A stretch of 41,543 nucleotides of DNA from Bacillus sp. (in: firmicutes) (GCA_011524525.1 WTKE01000057.1:24586-66128), one strand, 5' to 3'; shown: positions 17,145-27,063, counted from the stretch's first letter. A program made the numbers and translations. Notes: generated by a model from the letters alone, not told the origin.

Positions 17145-18356
17145 ATGTGGAAAAATCGGAATGTATGGATTATTTTAATTGGGGAATTTATTGCTGGGGT
17201 TGGATTATGGACCGGAATTATCGGAAACTTAGAATTTATGCAAGAGAAGGTACCATCTGATTTTGTTAAGTCGCTTATCCTTGCTACTGGCTTGTTAGCA
17301 GGAATTCTTGTTGGTCCACTTGCTGGTCGAATGACCGATCAGTATAGCAAAAAAACAATCATGATTTATTCGGGAATTGCCCGTATGTTCAGTGTCATCT
17401 TTATGTTCCTCGCTCTTTACACCGGCTCCGTCTGGTGGATGGTCGTGTTTATGATTGGTATTCAGCTCTCAGCTGCCTTTTATTTTCCAGCGCTACAATC
17501 AGCCATCCCTTTAATCGTTCAAGAAAATCAACTTCTCCAACTGAATGGAGTACATATGAATGTGGCGACCATTTCACGTGTACTAGGTACGGCTTTGGCG
17601 GGTGCCATGCTTGTCGTTATGCCTTTATCCATGCTGTATGTCGCATCTTTTGTTGCTTACGGCATTTTACTCGTTTTCACCTTCTTTTTAAAAATGGAAG
17701 AGCCAGAATTGTCCAATTCCGCACTTAACAAGAACGGATCTAGTGGATTTAAAGACGTTCTCCCTGTTATTAAAGGAATGCCCGTCGTCTTTATGACACT
17801 TATTATGGCACTTGTTCCCTTGTTGTTTCTAAGTGGCTTCAATCTGATGGTAATCAACATTAGCGAAATTCATGATGATTCCTCGATTAAAGGCTTGATC
17901 TATACAGCAGAAGGAATTGCCTTTATGTTAGGAACGTTTGTGATTAAAAGGCTTAATGATAAATGGTCTCCTTTTACCATTATTTTTGTTTTTTCAACCG
18001 TGATTGGTTTGGGTCAAATGTCCTTGTATTTTGTAGATAACAAGGCTCTTGCTATTCTTTCCTTTGCGATTGTAGGTTTTGCGGTTGGCTGCTTTTACCC
18101 GACCGTCTCTACTTTGTTTCAAACAAAGGTTCCAAAGAGCTTCCACGGTCGCTTCTTTTCGTTCCGTAATATGCTTGACCGAATCATGTTTCAGGTCGTG
18201 CTCCTCGGTACCGGTTTTTTATTAGATGTGGTCGGACTACAAATCATGGTTCTTATTTTCGGAGCCATTTCGTTGCTCACCACAGGAATTTTCTATAGTA
18301 AACATAAACAGCAGCCGGTTGAGTTAGAGGTAGAAGCTGTTACAGTTACCAAATAA
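17145..18356 (+). CDS. MFS transporter, DHA3-like exporter
   Basis: 403-aa major facilitator with about twelve helices. The N-terminus (WIILIGEFIAGVGLW) and motif A variant GPLAGRMTDQYSKK resemble the DHA3 family, which includes MefA-type macrolide efflux proteins. The start ATG has only a weak AGAGG upstream. Monocistronic with a strong terminator behind. Substrate not predictable. Confidence 0.82.
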   Translation: MWKNRNVWIILIGEFIAGVGLWTGIIGNLEFMQEKVPSDFVKSLILATGLLAGILVGPLAGRMTDQYSKKTIMIYSGIARMFSVIFMFLALYTGSVWWMVVFMIGIQLSAAFYFPALQSAIPLIVQENQLLQLNGVHMNVATISRVLGTALAGAMLVVMPLSMLYVASFVAYGILLVFTFFLKMEEPELSNSALNKNGSSGFKDVLPVIKGMPVVFMTLIMALVPLLFLSGFNLMVINISEIHDDSSIKGLIYTAEGIAFMLGTFVIKRLNDKWSPFTIIFVFSTVIGLGQMSLYFVDNKALAILSFAIVGFAVGCFYPTVSTLFQTKVPKSFHGRFFSFRNMLDRIMFQVVLLGTGFLLDVVGLQIMVLIFGAISLLTTGIFYSKHKQQPVELEVEAVTVTK

Positions 18357-18364
18357 TAGACTCC

Positions 18365-18401
18365 GAGGTGTCCGAAACGGGCACCTCTTTGTTCGTATTT
18401 T
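18365..18401 (+). terminator. Terminator of the DHA3-like exporter gene
   Basis: Stem GAGGTGTCC with GGGCACCTC (one G-T pair), then TTTGTTCGTATTTT. Confidence 0.8.
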
Positions 18402-18448
18402 ATAGGTGTTTTGCATTTTTTTCATATTTATCTGACTATTGAAACCCT

Positions 18449-18493
18449 TAACACGAATATTAATGCATCTTTTTACCATAAATTTTCGGAATT
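18449..18493. promoter_or_regulatory. Candidate PurR boxes upstream of xpt-pbuX
   Basis: AATTTTCGGAATT (18481-18493) matches the reverse complement of the Bacillus PurBox AWWWCCGAACWWT at 12 of 13 positions. A weaker inverted partner, TAACACGAATATT, lies at 18449-18461 (about 9 of 13). B. subtilis xpt-pbuX is under PurR control, so position and orientation fit. Confidence 0.4.
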
Positions 18494-18508
18494 AATCGTA
18501 TTTTTCTA

Positions 18509-18536
18509 TTGAACTATAATATAATGGTGATATAAT
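18509..18536 (+). promoter_or_regulatory. Sigma-A promoter of xpt-pbuX
   Basis: TTGAAC, 16-nt spacer, TATAAT, located just upstream of the purine riboswitch. Confidence 0.6.
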
Positions 18537-18554
18537 AATTACTAACTTCATAGG

Positions 18555-18747
18555 ATTCACTCATATAATAGCGAGAATAAGGCTCGCAAGTTTCTACCGA
18601 ATTACCGTAAATAATTCGACTATGAGTGAGCAATGGGAATTGCTACGATAGTTGTTTTATCCATGCAAACCACGCCTTTTAAAGTCTAAGGTCATTGCTT
18701 CACTCATTTTGATGTGAATGCAATGAAGTTAGGCTTTTTTATTTTTC
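18555..18747 (+). ncRNA. Purine riboswitch, guanine class, with terminator
   Basis: The aptamer at 18555-18633 carries the hallmark segments TTCACTCATATAAT, GCAAGTTTCTACC, ACCGTAAAT and GACTATGAGTGA. The residue deciding specificity in the last segment is C (GACTATG, not GATTATG), which marks guanine/hypoxanthine rather than adenine binding. A long terminator hairpin follows at 18683-18741 with the tract TTTTTTATTTTTC. Purine binding should stop transcription of xpt-pbuX. Confidence 0.96.
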
Positions 18748-18755
18748 TTTCTTAG

Positions 18756-19357
<602 letters not shown>

Positions 19358-19358
<1 letters not shown>

Positions 19359-20665
19359 TGAAAACAAATCCGTTCAAACTTACTTCTTTAGGAATTCAAC
19401 ATGTACTTGCCATGTATGCTGGGGCAGTGATTGTTCCACTAATTGTTGGGGGAGCACTTGGATTAACAGGCGAGCAATTAACATACTTAGTTTCAATTGA
19501 TATATTAATGTGTGGTGTGGCAACCCTTTTACAAGTTTGGAAAAATAAATTCTTTGGAATCGGATTACCGGTTGTACTTGGTTGTACATTTACAGCTGTT
19601 GGTCCCATGATTGCCATTGGTGGAGAATATGGAATCTCCGCTATCTATGGATCCATCTTAGTTTCTGGTTTATTCGTAGTTTTAATTGCAAAGTTCTTTG
19701 GAAAGCTTGTTCGATTTTTCCCACCTGTTGTAACAGGATCAGTTGTTACAATAATCGGGATTACATTAATTCCTGTTGCTATTAACAATATGGCTGGTGG
19801 TCAAGGAAGTCCCGATTTTGGTTCGATGACAAACATCTCTTTAGCTTTTGGAACTCTTCTTTTTATTATTGTTTTATACCGCTTTTTTACAGGTTTTGTT
19901 CGTTCGATTTCGATTCTTTTAGGTTTATTAGCAGGTACAGTTGTTGCGTCCTTGATGGGAATGGTTCATTTTTCAGCTGTAGCTGAAGCTAGCTGGTTCC
20001 ATATGGTCACTCCTTTCTATTTCGGGATGCCAACATTTGAAATCACAGCGATTTTAACGATGATTCTTGTTGCGATGGTAAGCTTAGTTGAGTCTACTGG
20101 AGTATATTTTGCTTTAAGTGATATTTGTGAAGAGGAAGTAACGGAAAAGGATCTAGCTAACGGCTATCGTGCAGAAGGTTTAGCGATTCTTCTTGGAGGA
20201 CTATTTAACGCTTTCCCATATACCACTTATTCTCAAAACGTAGGTCTTTTACAAATCACGGGAGTAAAAAGCAAAAATGTGATTTATACAACGGGGGCTA
20301 TGTTAATTCTATTAGGATTTATTCCTAAAATCGGTGCTTTAACAACGATTATTCCTACATCTGTTCTAGGCGGAGCGATGATCGCGATGTTCGGGATGGT
20401 AATTGCGTACGGAATAAAAATGCTAAGTAAGGTAGACTTTGCTTCACAAGAAAACTTATTAATCATTGCTTGTTCGGTTGGAATTGGTCTTGGCGTAACA
20501 GCTGTTCCTGATCTTTTTGCTCAAATGCCATCAAGCATTCGTATTTTGACTGACAACGGAATTGTTGCTGGAAGCATTACGGCGATCCTTTTAAATATTG
20601 TATTTAATGTTGCTCCGAAAGCAGAACACGTTCAACCGGTTTTGAATGAGCAGAAAGCATCTTAA
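19358..20665 (+). CDS. pbuX: Xanthine permease (NCS2/NAT family)
   Basis: 435-aa inner-membrane purine symporter with about fourteen segments. It opens with the characteristic LGIQHVLAMYAGAVIVPLIV and contains the NAT motif region TTYSQNVGLLQITGV (about residues 288-302) and SLVESTGVYFALS. Second gene of the xpt-pbuX operon, overlapping xpt by one base, controlled by the same riboswitch, and ended by a strong terminator. Confidence 0.96.
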
Positions 20666-20675
20666 TTTTGTAAAC

Positions 20676-20710
20676 ATCCATCTTGCATTAGTGCAGGATG
20701 GATATTTTTT
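20676..20710 (+). terminator. Terminator of xpt-pbuX
   Basis: Stem ATCCATCTTGCA with TGCAGGATGGAT (one G-T pair), then ATTTTTT. Confidence 0.88.
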
Positions 20711-20714
20711 ATGT

Positions 20715-20747
20715 AAAAAGACCGCTGCTTTCCTTAGCAGCGGTCTA
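20715..20747 (-). terminator. Terminator of the RND efflux gene
   Basis: Minus strand: GACCGCTGCT, loop AAGGAA, AGCAGCGGTC, then TTTTTACAT. Confidence 0.88.
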
Positions 20748-20753
20748 TATTAA

Positions 20754-23700
20754 TTAATTTTCTTCAATTTCTTTACGATTTTTCTTCAACATCTTTGAAA
20801 GCACTTCATACACAATCGGTACAATCACTAGTGTTAAAAGTGTTGATGATGTTAAACCACCAATTACCGTAATCGCTAATCCTTTTGAGATTAAGCCAGA
20901 TCCACCAGCACCAAATACCATCGGTACCATTGCACCAATTGTTGCGATGGCTGTCATTAGGATTGGACGTAATCTTGTAGCTCCCGCTTCAATGATTGCA
21001 TCACGGATTGACATTCCTTCACGTTCCATATGAATGATACGGTCCACGAGTACAATTGCATTCGTAACAACGATACCAATTAGCATCAATAGACCCATCA
21101 TAACCGATACTGAGATCGTCTCTCCAGCTATCCATAGTCCTACGAAGGAACCGATCACCGCAAATGGTAAAGAGAATAAAATCGCAAATGGCGCTAATCC
21201 TTCACCAAATGTGACAACTAAGATGAAGTACACAATAAGAATGGCTGCTAACATCGCTACCCCAAGTTGTGTAAATGTTTCTTGCATATCCGCTGCTACA
21301 CCAGAAACTCCAAGTGTTACTCCCTTAGGTAGATCAAGCTTATCAATCTTTTTATCTGCTGCAGATGTTGCGGCAGAAACATCATCTGTCGTGACTGTTC
21401 CAGAAACGGTAGAGTAGTATTCCCCTTCACTACGAGCTAACGTGTTATAGGTGGTTCCCTCATCTACGGATACAAGATCAGACAACGGCATGGTCGTACC
21501 TAAGGCAGTTGGAATTTGAGTTTCCAATAATTCATCGATCGATTTTGCATCTGTTTTCGCTTCCCGTTGAACAATGACATCAATTTTTTCACCGTCATTT
21601 TCTACGGTTGTTAACACGTCTTCAGTACCTGTATTTGCTAGTGCTCCAACAATTTGTGCGGTAGTCAAACCGTACTGTAACACATCCTGTTGATCCACAT
21701 TTAGCACATGCTCCACATATGGATTTTCCATATCAGATGTAACGTCTTCCAAGTTTTTCACATCGTTTAATGCCTCTTCCACTTGGTTCACTGCTTCATT
21801 TAAGTCTTCTAAGTCTTCACTGTACAATGTGTAGCTTACTTCGTTTGAACTCATACTACCCATCGCCATGTTTTGCGATTTCCATTCACCAGACTGGTCA
21901 ATGTTAAATACATAATCTTCTACTTCTTTTTTCACTTCAGGGAAGTCTTTCATGTCAGGATCAAAGATCAGATACATTAACGCACCTTTTGCCCCACCCG
22001 TCATGATAGATGACATGTCTGTAGAAGCACTATTGTTGTAAGAAATTTGAACAATATCTATATCGTCACGTTTCATCAGTTCTTGTTCAACTTCTTCAAT
22101 ATTTTCTAGCGATTCTGCCTCAAGCTCACCAGCTGCTGGTGTGTACGTTAAATAAATGGTTTTCTCTTCTTCGGAACCCATAAAACTAAAACCAATGATT
22201 GGAGTTAAAGCAAGAGAGCCACCAAGTAATACTACCGCAATTAGAGATGTAATGATTTTATGATTTAATGCTTTAGCAAGCACACCTTTGTACCATGTTG
22301 CTAATCTTCCAACCTCATTGTGCTCTTTTACTTTCTTTTCTCCATATAAATTCTTACGGAATAAGAAATGTGACAATGCTGGAACAATCGTAATCGCAAC
22401 AATTAGTGACGCACCTAAAGCAAATGCCATCGTTAAAGCAAACGGTCTGAATAGTTCTCCAACCATCCCACCAACAAACATAAGTGGCGCGAATACGGCA
22501 ACTGTTACGAGCGTGGATGATAGAATTGGTTTAAACATTTCAATCGTCGCTTCACGTATTAATGCTCGACCTCTAAGCTTTTCTTTTTCCAAGTTCATTC
22601 GTCTATAGATGTTTTCTACAACAACGATCGAGTCATCAATAACACGACCAATCGCTACTGTAATAGCACCTAAGGTCATAATGTTTAAGGTAATATCAAG
22701 CCAGTTTAATAGCAAGAACGCCATAAAGATAGATACTGGAATCGATACGATCGAAATAAGTGTTGATTTCACATCACGTAGGAATAAAAGAATGATGATG
22801 ACCGCAAACAAGCCACCAAATAGCGCTTTTTCAACCATTGTGAAAACAGAGTCTTCGATTGGTTTTCCTTGGTCTAACGTTACATCAATGACTAAACCAT
22901 CAATCGCCTCTTTTTCATCCTCAATTAAATCTTTTATTTCATTAACCACTTCAACTGTATTTGCCTCTTGCCCTTTTGTGATTTGAATAGCAATGGCTTC
23001 TTCTCCATTTGTACGGGAGATAGATTGTACTTTTCCAACCGTTTCTATAGTAGCAATATCTCCTAATGTCACAAACGGGCTTGGATTATCCGCCGTTGGT
23101 GTTACAGGGATGAGCATTTCTTTTAATTCATCAACGGTTTTAATATCTCCATCAATGGCCACCGCTTCTTCTCCATCTTCAAACTCTTGGAGACCTAACG
23201 ATAAAGCCATATCACTTGCTTGAACCATTTGTTTCACAGCGTCTTCCGTTAACCCGAGCGCTTCCATCTTCTCTTGGTTATACGTAAATTGTACTTCTTC
23301 GATATGTTGACCTGTAATTGTTGTTGATCCCACGCCATCGATATTATTAATTTTCGGTAAGATCGTTTCTTCTACAGTTGTTGACAAGTCAACAATATCT
23401 TCCTCCGTGCTGGAAATGGATAACGCCAAGACTGGCATCATATTCATACTAAGCGCCATAATCGATGGCTCTTCAGCAGCTTCCGGTAACTTTATATTAT
23501 CTAGTGCTGATTCAAGTTCACGTTTTTTCTCATCCATATCAACGCCATAGTCGTACTCAATTTGCAATTGAGCTACGTTTGCAGATGAGTTTGAGAAGAC
23601 TGCCTTAACATCTTCAAGCCCCTCAATCGTTTGCTCCATCGGTATCGATACTTCATCCATTACTTGTTCAGCGGTTGCACCTGGATACACATCCATGACA

Positions 23701-23840
23701 ATCAAATATGGAATCGATACATCAGGAATACTCTCCATCTTCATTTTTGTGCCAGAGTAAATCCCAGCAGCTGTGACGATAATGGTTAATAACCACACAG
23801 CAAGTTTATTTTTCAGGACGAAATTAACTAAGCTTTTCAA
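20754..23840 (-). CDS. swrC: RND-family efflux pump, SwrC-like
   Basis: 1028-aa proton-driven exporter of the AcrB/MMPL superfamily. Helix 1 (LAVWLLTIIVTAAGIYSG) is followed by the motif ESIPDVSIPYL, a large extracytoplasmic domain, and helix 4 with the proton-relay pair in GRVIDDSIVVVENIYRR. A second half repeats this plan, ending GIVVTNAIVLVDRI and a lysine-rich tail. Length and sequence resemble B. subtilis SwrC (YerP), which confers surfactin self-resistance and swarming. The divergent TetR-type gene also matches the B. subtilis yerO/swrC arrangement. No membrane-fusion partner adjoins it. Two TetR operators overlap its promoter. Confidence 0.9.
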   Translation of the reverse strand: MKSLVNFVLKNKLAVWLLTIIVTAAGIYSGTKMKMESIPDVSIPYLIVMDVYPGATAEQVMDEVSIPMEQTIEGLEDVKAVFSNSSANVAQLQIEYDYGVDMDEKKRELESALDNIKLPEAAEEPSIMALSMNMMPVLALSISSTEEDIVDLSTTVEETILPKINNIDGVGSTTITGQHIEEVQFTYNQEKMEALGLTEDAVKQMVQASDMALSLGLQEFEDGEEAVAIDGDIKTVDELKEMLIPVTPTADNPSPFVTLGDIATIETVGKVQSISRTNGEEAIAIQITKGQEANTVEVVNEIKDLIEDEKEAIDGLVIDVTLDQGKPIEDSVFTMVEKALFGGLFAVIIILLFLRDVKSTLISIVSIPVSIFMAFLLLNWLDITLNIMTLGAITVAIGRVIDDSIVVVENIYRRMNLEKEKLRGRALIREATIEMFKPILSSTLVTVAVFAPLMFVGGMVGELFRPFALTMAFALGASLIVAITIVPALSHFLFRKNLYGEKKVKEHNEVGRLATWYKGVLAKALNHKIITSLIAVVLLGGSLALTPIIGFSFMGSEEEKTIYLTYTPAAGELEAESLENIEEVEQELMKRDDIDIVQISYNNSASTDMSSIMTGGAKGALMYLIFDPDMKDFPEVKKEVEDYVFNIDQSGEWKSQNMAMGSMSSNEVSYTLYSEDLEDLNEAVNQVEEALNDVKNLEDVTSDMENPYVEHVLNVDQQDVLQYGLTTAQIVGALANTGTEDVLTTVENDGEKIDVIVQREAKTDAKSIDELLETQIPTALGTTMPLSDLVSVDEGTTYNTLARSEGEYYSTVSGTVTTDDVSAATSAADKKIDKLDLPKGVTLGVSGVAADMQETFTQLGVAMLAAILIVYFILVVTFGEGLAPFAILFSLPFAVIGSFVGLWIAGETISVSVMMGLLMLIGIVVTNAIVLVDRIIHMEREGMSIRDAIIEAGATRLRPILMTAIATIGAMVPMVFGAGGSGLISKGLAITVIGGLTSSTLLTLVIVPIVYEVLSKMLKKNRKEIEEN

Positions 23841-23897
23841 ACATCGTTCTCCCCTTTTGATTAATTACCTATGATTTGTTATAATCAGATCTATAAA

Positions 23898-23951
23898 TGA
23901 CCGATCAGTCATCACTATAACAATATAACTGACTGATCGGTCAGTCGTCAA
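23898..23951. promoter_or_regulatory. Twin TetR operators and swrC promoter
   Basis: TGACCGATCAGTCA at 23898-23911 and its exact reverse complement TGACTGATCGGTCA at 23930-23943, centres 32 bp apart. They cover the minus-strand swrC promoter: TTGACG at 23946-23951, 17-18 nt spacer, and TTATAT/TATATT near 23922-23928. The downstream TetR-type regulator is the obvious binding protein. Confidence 0.75.
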
Positions 23952-24053
23952 CTTGTTTGTACTCACAATGTGTTAATACGAACTACTATAAATAAAGATT
24001 CAAATTTTATTATAAAAAAATTAAAAGGAATTTGGTTTAACGGGGGTTTTACA

Positions 24054-24905
24054 ATGAATGAAAAAGATAGGCAAATTATTGAAGTGAGCATGAGGCTTTT
24101 TGCTAGGAAAGGATTTTCAACCACATCCATCCAAGAAATTGCAACAGAAAGTGGCATTTCTAAAGGAGCCTTTTATTTACACTTCAAATCAAAAGATGAC
24201 TTGCTATTAGCTATTTTACAATACCATTTTGAAATGATAGAGAAAGCCTTCTCCGAGCAAGTAACAAGCACACAAAGTCCTCGTGAAAAGTTTATTTCTC
24301 AACAGATGGCGTTATATTCACATTTTCTTACACACAGAGACTTTCTTATTATGCTTACAAAAGAGCAAGCAATACCTAGAAATGAAACCATTAAACAGCT
24401 TTTATTAGGGAAGCAAATGGAATCTCATCAACACTATCGTAAAAGCATTATCGAAATCTACGGTCCGGACATTGAACCGTACTCGTGGGATATAACGATC
24501 ATCCTCGAAGGCATGATTAAATCATATATGGGGGTTTTATTATTTTCTTCCCCAGATTTTAATGTAAGACAAGTTACTGAGTTTATCCTTAAGAGAACAG
24601 ACAGTATTGTAAAAGATATTTATGAGGATAGTCCCTTCTTAACAAACAAGAAAGTGGAAGAAATCATCAACTTTTTCCTAGCGCCTGATCAACCATCCAT
24701 TTCAAACCTATTAAAAAACTTAGAAGAAGAAATAGAAAAATTAGGAGAAGACGAATTACTTGTAACTTTTCAAGTATTAAGGGAGGAAATGGAAATGGAA
24801 AAGCCGCGAGTTCCTGTCATTCAAGGAATGCTTTCAAACTTCAGTGGTTACCCTAGCATTGACCACTATAAAAATCTCATTTCAGAATATTATTCAAGGA
24901 AATAA
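24054..24905 (+). CDS. TetR-family transcriptional regulator (YerO-like)
   Basis: 283-aa repressor. The start is the ATG at 24054 behind CGGGGG. The N-terminal helix-turn-helix is typical (IIEVSMRLFARKGFSTTSIQ, then EIATESGISKGAFYLHFKSK, residues about 7-46). The ligand-binding domain is long, as in B. subtilis YerO, which neighbours swrC. Divergent from the RND pump with two TetR operators in the gap, so it most likely represses swrC and itself. Similar operators just downstream of this gene suggest a second target. Confidence 0.9.
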   Translation: MNEKDRQIIEVSMRLFARKGFSTTSIQEIATESGISKGAFYLHFKSKDDLLLAILQYHFEMIEKAFSEQVTSTQSPREKFISQQMALYSHFLTHRDFLIMLTKEQAIPRNETIKQLLLGKQMESHQHYRKSIIEIYGPDIEPYSWDITIILEGMIKSYMGVLLFSSPDFNVRQVTEFILKRTDSIVKDIYEDSPFLTNKKVEEIINFFLAPDQPSISNLLKNLEEEIEKLGEDELLVTFQVLREEMEMEKPRVPVIQGMLSNFSGYPSIDHYKNLISEYYSRK

Positions 24906-24935
24906 ACGTTCAGTGATTGGACGTTTTTACACGGA

Positions 24936-24984
24936 TTGACCATATAGTCATTCAATAGGTATAATCTGATTGACCAATTAGTCA
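24936..24984 (+). promoter_or_regulatory. Promoter with twin TetR-type operators ahead of the 47-aa ORF and phosphoesterase
   Basis: Sigma-A promoter TTGACC (24936-24941), 18-nt spacer, TATAAT (24960-24965). TGACCATATAGTCA (24937-24950) overlaps the -35 box and TGACCAATTAGTCA (24971-24984) lies over the start of transcription; centres are 34 bp apart. The half-site TGACC...AGTCA and the paired layout match the swrC operators. Confidence 0.65.
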
Positions 24985-25003
24985 TATGAAACGAGGGTTA
25001 AAG

Positions 25004-25147
25004 ATGAAGCTAAATGAGGTAGTAAAACAGGCGGTTCGTGAGACTATGACCATAAGTAAACGATTAACGAGTGTCCAAATTGTTGAAAAGCTACAAAAAC
25101 AAGGAATACAGGCTTCACTATGTAAGCGCCTTGTAACACATGAATAG
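25004..25147 (+). CDS. Small 47-aa basic protein, unknown function
   Basis: Begins MKLNEVVKQAVRETMTISKR and ends CKRLVTHE. It has a proper ribosome binding site (GAGGGTTAAAG before the ATG), a consensus promoter with TetR-type operators directly upstream, and lies 12 bp ahead of the phosphoesterase gene, whose ribosome binding site overlaps its stop. The middle (LTSVQIVEKLQKQGIQ) looks like a helix pair, possibly half of a winged-helix domain. Basic, no membrane segment. No family recognised. Confidence 0.6.
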   Translation: MKLNEVVKQAVRETMTISKRLTSVQIVEKLQKQGIQASLCKRLVTHE

Positions 25148-25159
25148 GAGTAAAATACT

Positions 25160-26284
25160 TTGAAAACAGCCATGTACAGCAGGCTTGTCCTAACCATTAT
25201 TTTATATAGCTTCTTTACCTTTTATATCAGCTGGAATATACATCTGTGGCTAGAGTCCACTTTTTCACTAGAAATTTTCGGAATCGTTGTTGCTGTTATT
25301 TTCCTATTATCCTACAGCTATGTGCTTGCGAGATTTTTTAAAAAACTAATAGTTCTAAAATACATAGGTTCGTATTGGTTCGGAATTATTCAATACACCT
25401 TGTTGCTACTTCCACTGGCAGATTTTATTGGTTGGCTATTTGTTTTTGCTGGGTTCTCACCTGACATCGTTATATTTTGGGTTGGAACTGTTGTCCTTTT
25501 GATAATGATCGGTATTTTGTGGCTTGGTACATTCAACGCCTATAATCCAGTGATTCGGGAGCATTCTATTGAAATAGATAAGGAAGCTTCATTTTCCTCT
25601 CTCCGGGTTGTTATGGCATCTGATATGCACTTTGGCCATTTATCCGGTAAAGCTCATGCGAATCGGTTGGTTCATGAAGTGAATTCACTAAAGCCCGATC
25701 TGATTCTGTTACCAGGAGATATTATTGATGATGACCCTGAGCCTTTTATTCAAAAAGGATTCGGTTCTATTATGGAAAACCTATCAGCTACCTATGGTGT
25801 ATACGGGGTTTTAGGAAATCATGAATATTATGGTGGCGGAATTCCTATGTATATAAAAGAAATGGAGCGTATTGGAATTCCCATCCTCATGGACGAAACC
25901 GTTGTCCTCGACGGCGGGATACAGCTTGTTGGAAGAAAAGATAAGACCGATCGTAACCGGAAAAACATTGAAAACCTAATAGAGAACTTAGATGAAACAA
26001 AACCGATTTTTATTATGGATCACCAACCACTTGAACTCGTTCAAGCAGCTGAGCACGGAGCCGATTTAATGCTGTCCGGGCATACTCATCGTGGACAGAT
26101 GGCTCCGAACCATTTGATTACCAGAAGAATTTTTGAGCTTGATTGGGGATATTTGAAGAAAAGTCAACTTCATGCATTTGTCTCGTCAGGCTTTGGCTTT
26201 TGGGGTCCACCGCTTCGGATTGGGAGCCGATCAGAAATACTTTTGATAGATATTACCTTTACAAAAAACAGTTTGCGTACGTAG
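25160..26284 (+). CDS. Membrane metallophosphoesterase (YkuE-like)
   Basis: 374 aa: an N-terminal membrane region of about four helices (residues 7-130) and a calcineurin-like phosphoesterase domain. Metal motifs: ASDMHFG (D-x-H, near 155), LLPGDIIDD, LGNHEYYGG, MDHQP and SGHTHRGQ. The start is TTG behind TAGGAG. Second gene after the 47-aa ORF under a promoter with paired TetR-type operators, so it may be part of the envelope-stress or efflux response of the adjacent regulator. Substrate unknown; relatives act on lipids or nucleotides. A terminator overlaps the stop codon. Confidence 0.88.
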   Translation: MKTAMYSRLVLTIILYSFFTFYISWNIHLWLESTFSLEIFGIVVAVIFLLSYSYVLARFFKKLIVLKYIGSYWFGIIQYTLLLLPLADFIGWLFVFAGFSPDIVIFWVGTVVLLIMIGILWLGTFNAYNPVIREHSIEIDKEASFSSLRVVMASDMHFGHLSGKAHANRLVHEVNSLKPDLILLPGDIIDDDPEPFIQKGFGSIMENLSATYGVYGVLGNHEYYGGGIPMYIKEMERIGIPILMDETVVLDGGIQLVGRKDKTDRNRKNIENLIENLDETKPIFIMDHQPLELVQAAEHGADLMLSGHTHRGQMAPNHLITRRIFELDWGYLKKSQLHAFVSSGFGFWGPPLRIGSRSEILLIDITFTKNSLRT

Positions 26285-26299
26285 CGCAAACTGTTTTTA
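26265..26299 (+). terminator. Terminator overlapping the phosphoesterase stop codon
   Basis: Stem AACAGTTTGCG with CGCAAACTGTT, then TTTATATTTT. The last codons of the gene form the 5' arm. Confidence 0.85.
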
Positions 26300-26320
26300 T
26301 ATTTTCGGAAAATTTATTTA

Positions 26321-26350
26321 TTGACAAAGGTTTGATCCCTATCATATAAT
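26321..26350 (+). promoter_or_regulatory. Sigma-A promoter of the YceI-family gene
   Basis: TTGACA, 18-nt spacer, TATAAT, both consensus. An imperfect inverted repeat just downstream (26353-26383, CTTCGAAATAAA facing TTTAATTCAAG) could be an operator for a MarR-type regulator; this last point is speculative. Confidence 0.75.
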
Positions 26351-26419
26351 TACTTCGAAATAAAATATATTTAATTCAAGATATATGAACTAAAATAAAA
26401 CTGTTGGAGGTTTATTAAA

Positions 26420-26953
26420 ATGACAAAAACAAAATGGGCAGTTGACACAGCACACAGCAACGTAGATTTTTCAATTAAACATATGATGATCGCTAAAACA
26501 AATGGTGCATTCCATAAGTTCGATGCAGAAATTGAAGCAGATCCAACTGATTTAACAACAGCTAACATCGTGTTTAACGTAGATGTAGCAAGCATTGACA
26601 CTCGTAACGAAGATCGTGACAACCACCTTCGTTCGGCTGATTTCTTTGATGTGGAAAACTACCCTACTATGACTTTTAAATCTACTTCAATCGAAAGAAA
26701 AGACGAAGATGAGTACAACGTAACTGGTGACTTTACTCTTCACGGCGTAACAAAGTCTGAAACTTTTGTTGTAACTTTCGAAGGTCAGGGCAAAGATCCT
26801 TGGGGCAATGAAAAGGTTGGATTCAGTGCAGAAGGTACAGTAAACCGCAGTGATTATGGGCTAACTTGGAACGCTGCTCTTGAAACAGGTGGAGTTCTTG
26901 TTGGGGATAAAGTGAAGTTTTCTATTTCTTTAGAAGCTGCAAAAGCTGAGTAA
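26420..26953 (+). CDS. YceI-family lipocalin-like protein
   Basis: 177-aa YceI-domain protein. Family members form an extended beta barrel that binds isoprenoid or other long-chain lipids. The domain fills the protein: WAVDTAHSNVDFSIKHMMI at the start, the conserved DNHLRSADFFDVENYPTMTF (about residues 66-85), GDFTLHGVTK, and the SDYGLTWN motif. No signal peptide, so it is cytoplasmic, unlike E. coli YceI. GGAGG precedes the ATG, and a consensus promoter suggests high expression. Monocistronic. Confidence 0.93.
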   Translation: MTKTKWAVDTAHSNVDFSIKHMMIAKTNGAFHKFDAEIEADPTDLTTANIVFNVDVASIDTRNEDRDNHLRSADFFDVENYPTMTFKSTSIERKDEDEYNVTGDFTLHGVTKSETFVVTFEGQGKDPWGNEKVGFSAEGTVNRSDYGLTWNAALETGGVLVGDKVKFSISLEAAKAE

Positions 26954-26980
26954 TACTTACTTTTTATTAAAAGACACAGG

Positions 26981-27012
26981 AAAAGACGTATGAAATGGGC
27001 ATACGTCTTTTC
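26981..27012 (+). terminator. Terminator of the YceI-family gene
   Basis: Perfect 12-bp stem AAAAGACGTATG with CATACGTCTTTT, the T run forming the end of the stem. Confidence 0.85.
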
Positions 27013-27063
27013 ACGTTTCTAATAAATTCCATTAACTTTGATATAGTAAACGCGAGCTGATAT

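Noticed and set aside
20754-23840. Plus-strand open frames inside the RND gene (for example 21034-21417 and 22609-22986)
   Set aside because: They are antisense shadows of a strongly conserved coding region, with no ribosome binding sites or recognisable domains.
24936-24984. Operators as part of a separate, unrelated promoter for a missing gene
   Set aside because: The promoter is followed at normal distance by a small ORF with a ribosome binding site and the phosphoesterase gene, so no missing gene is needed.
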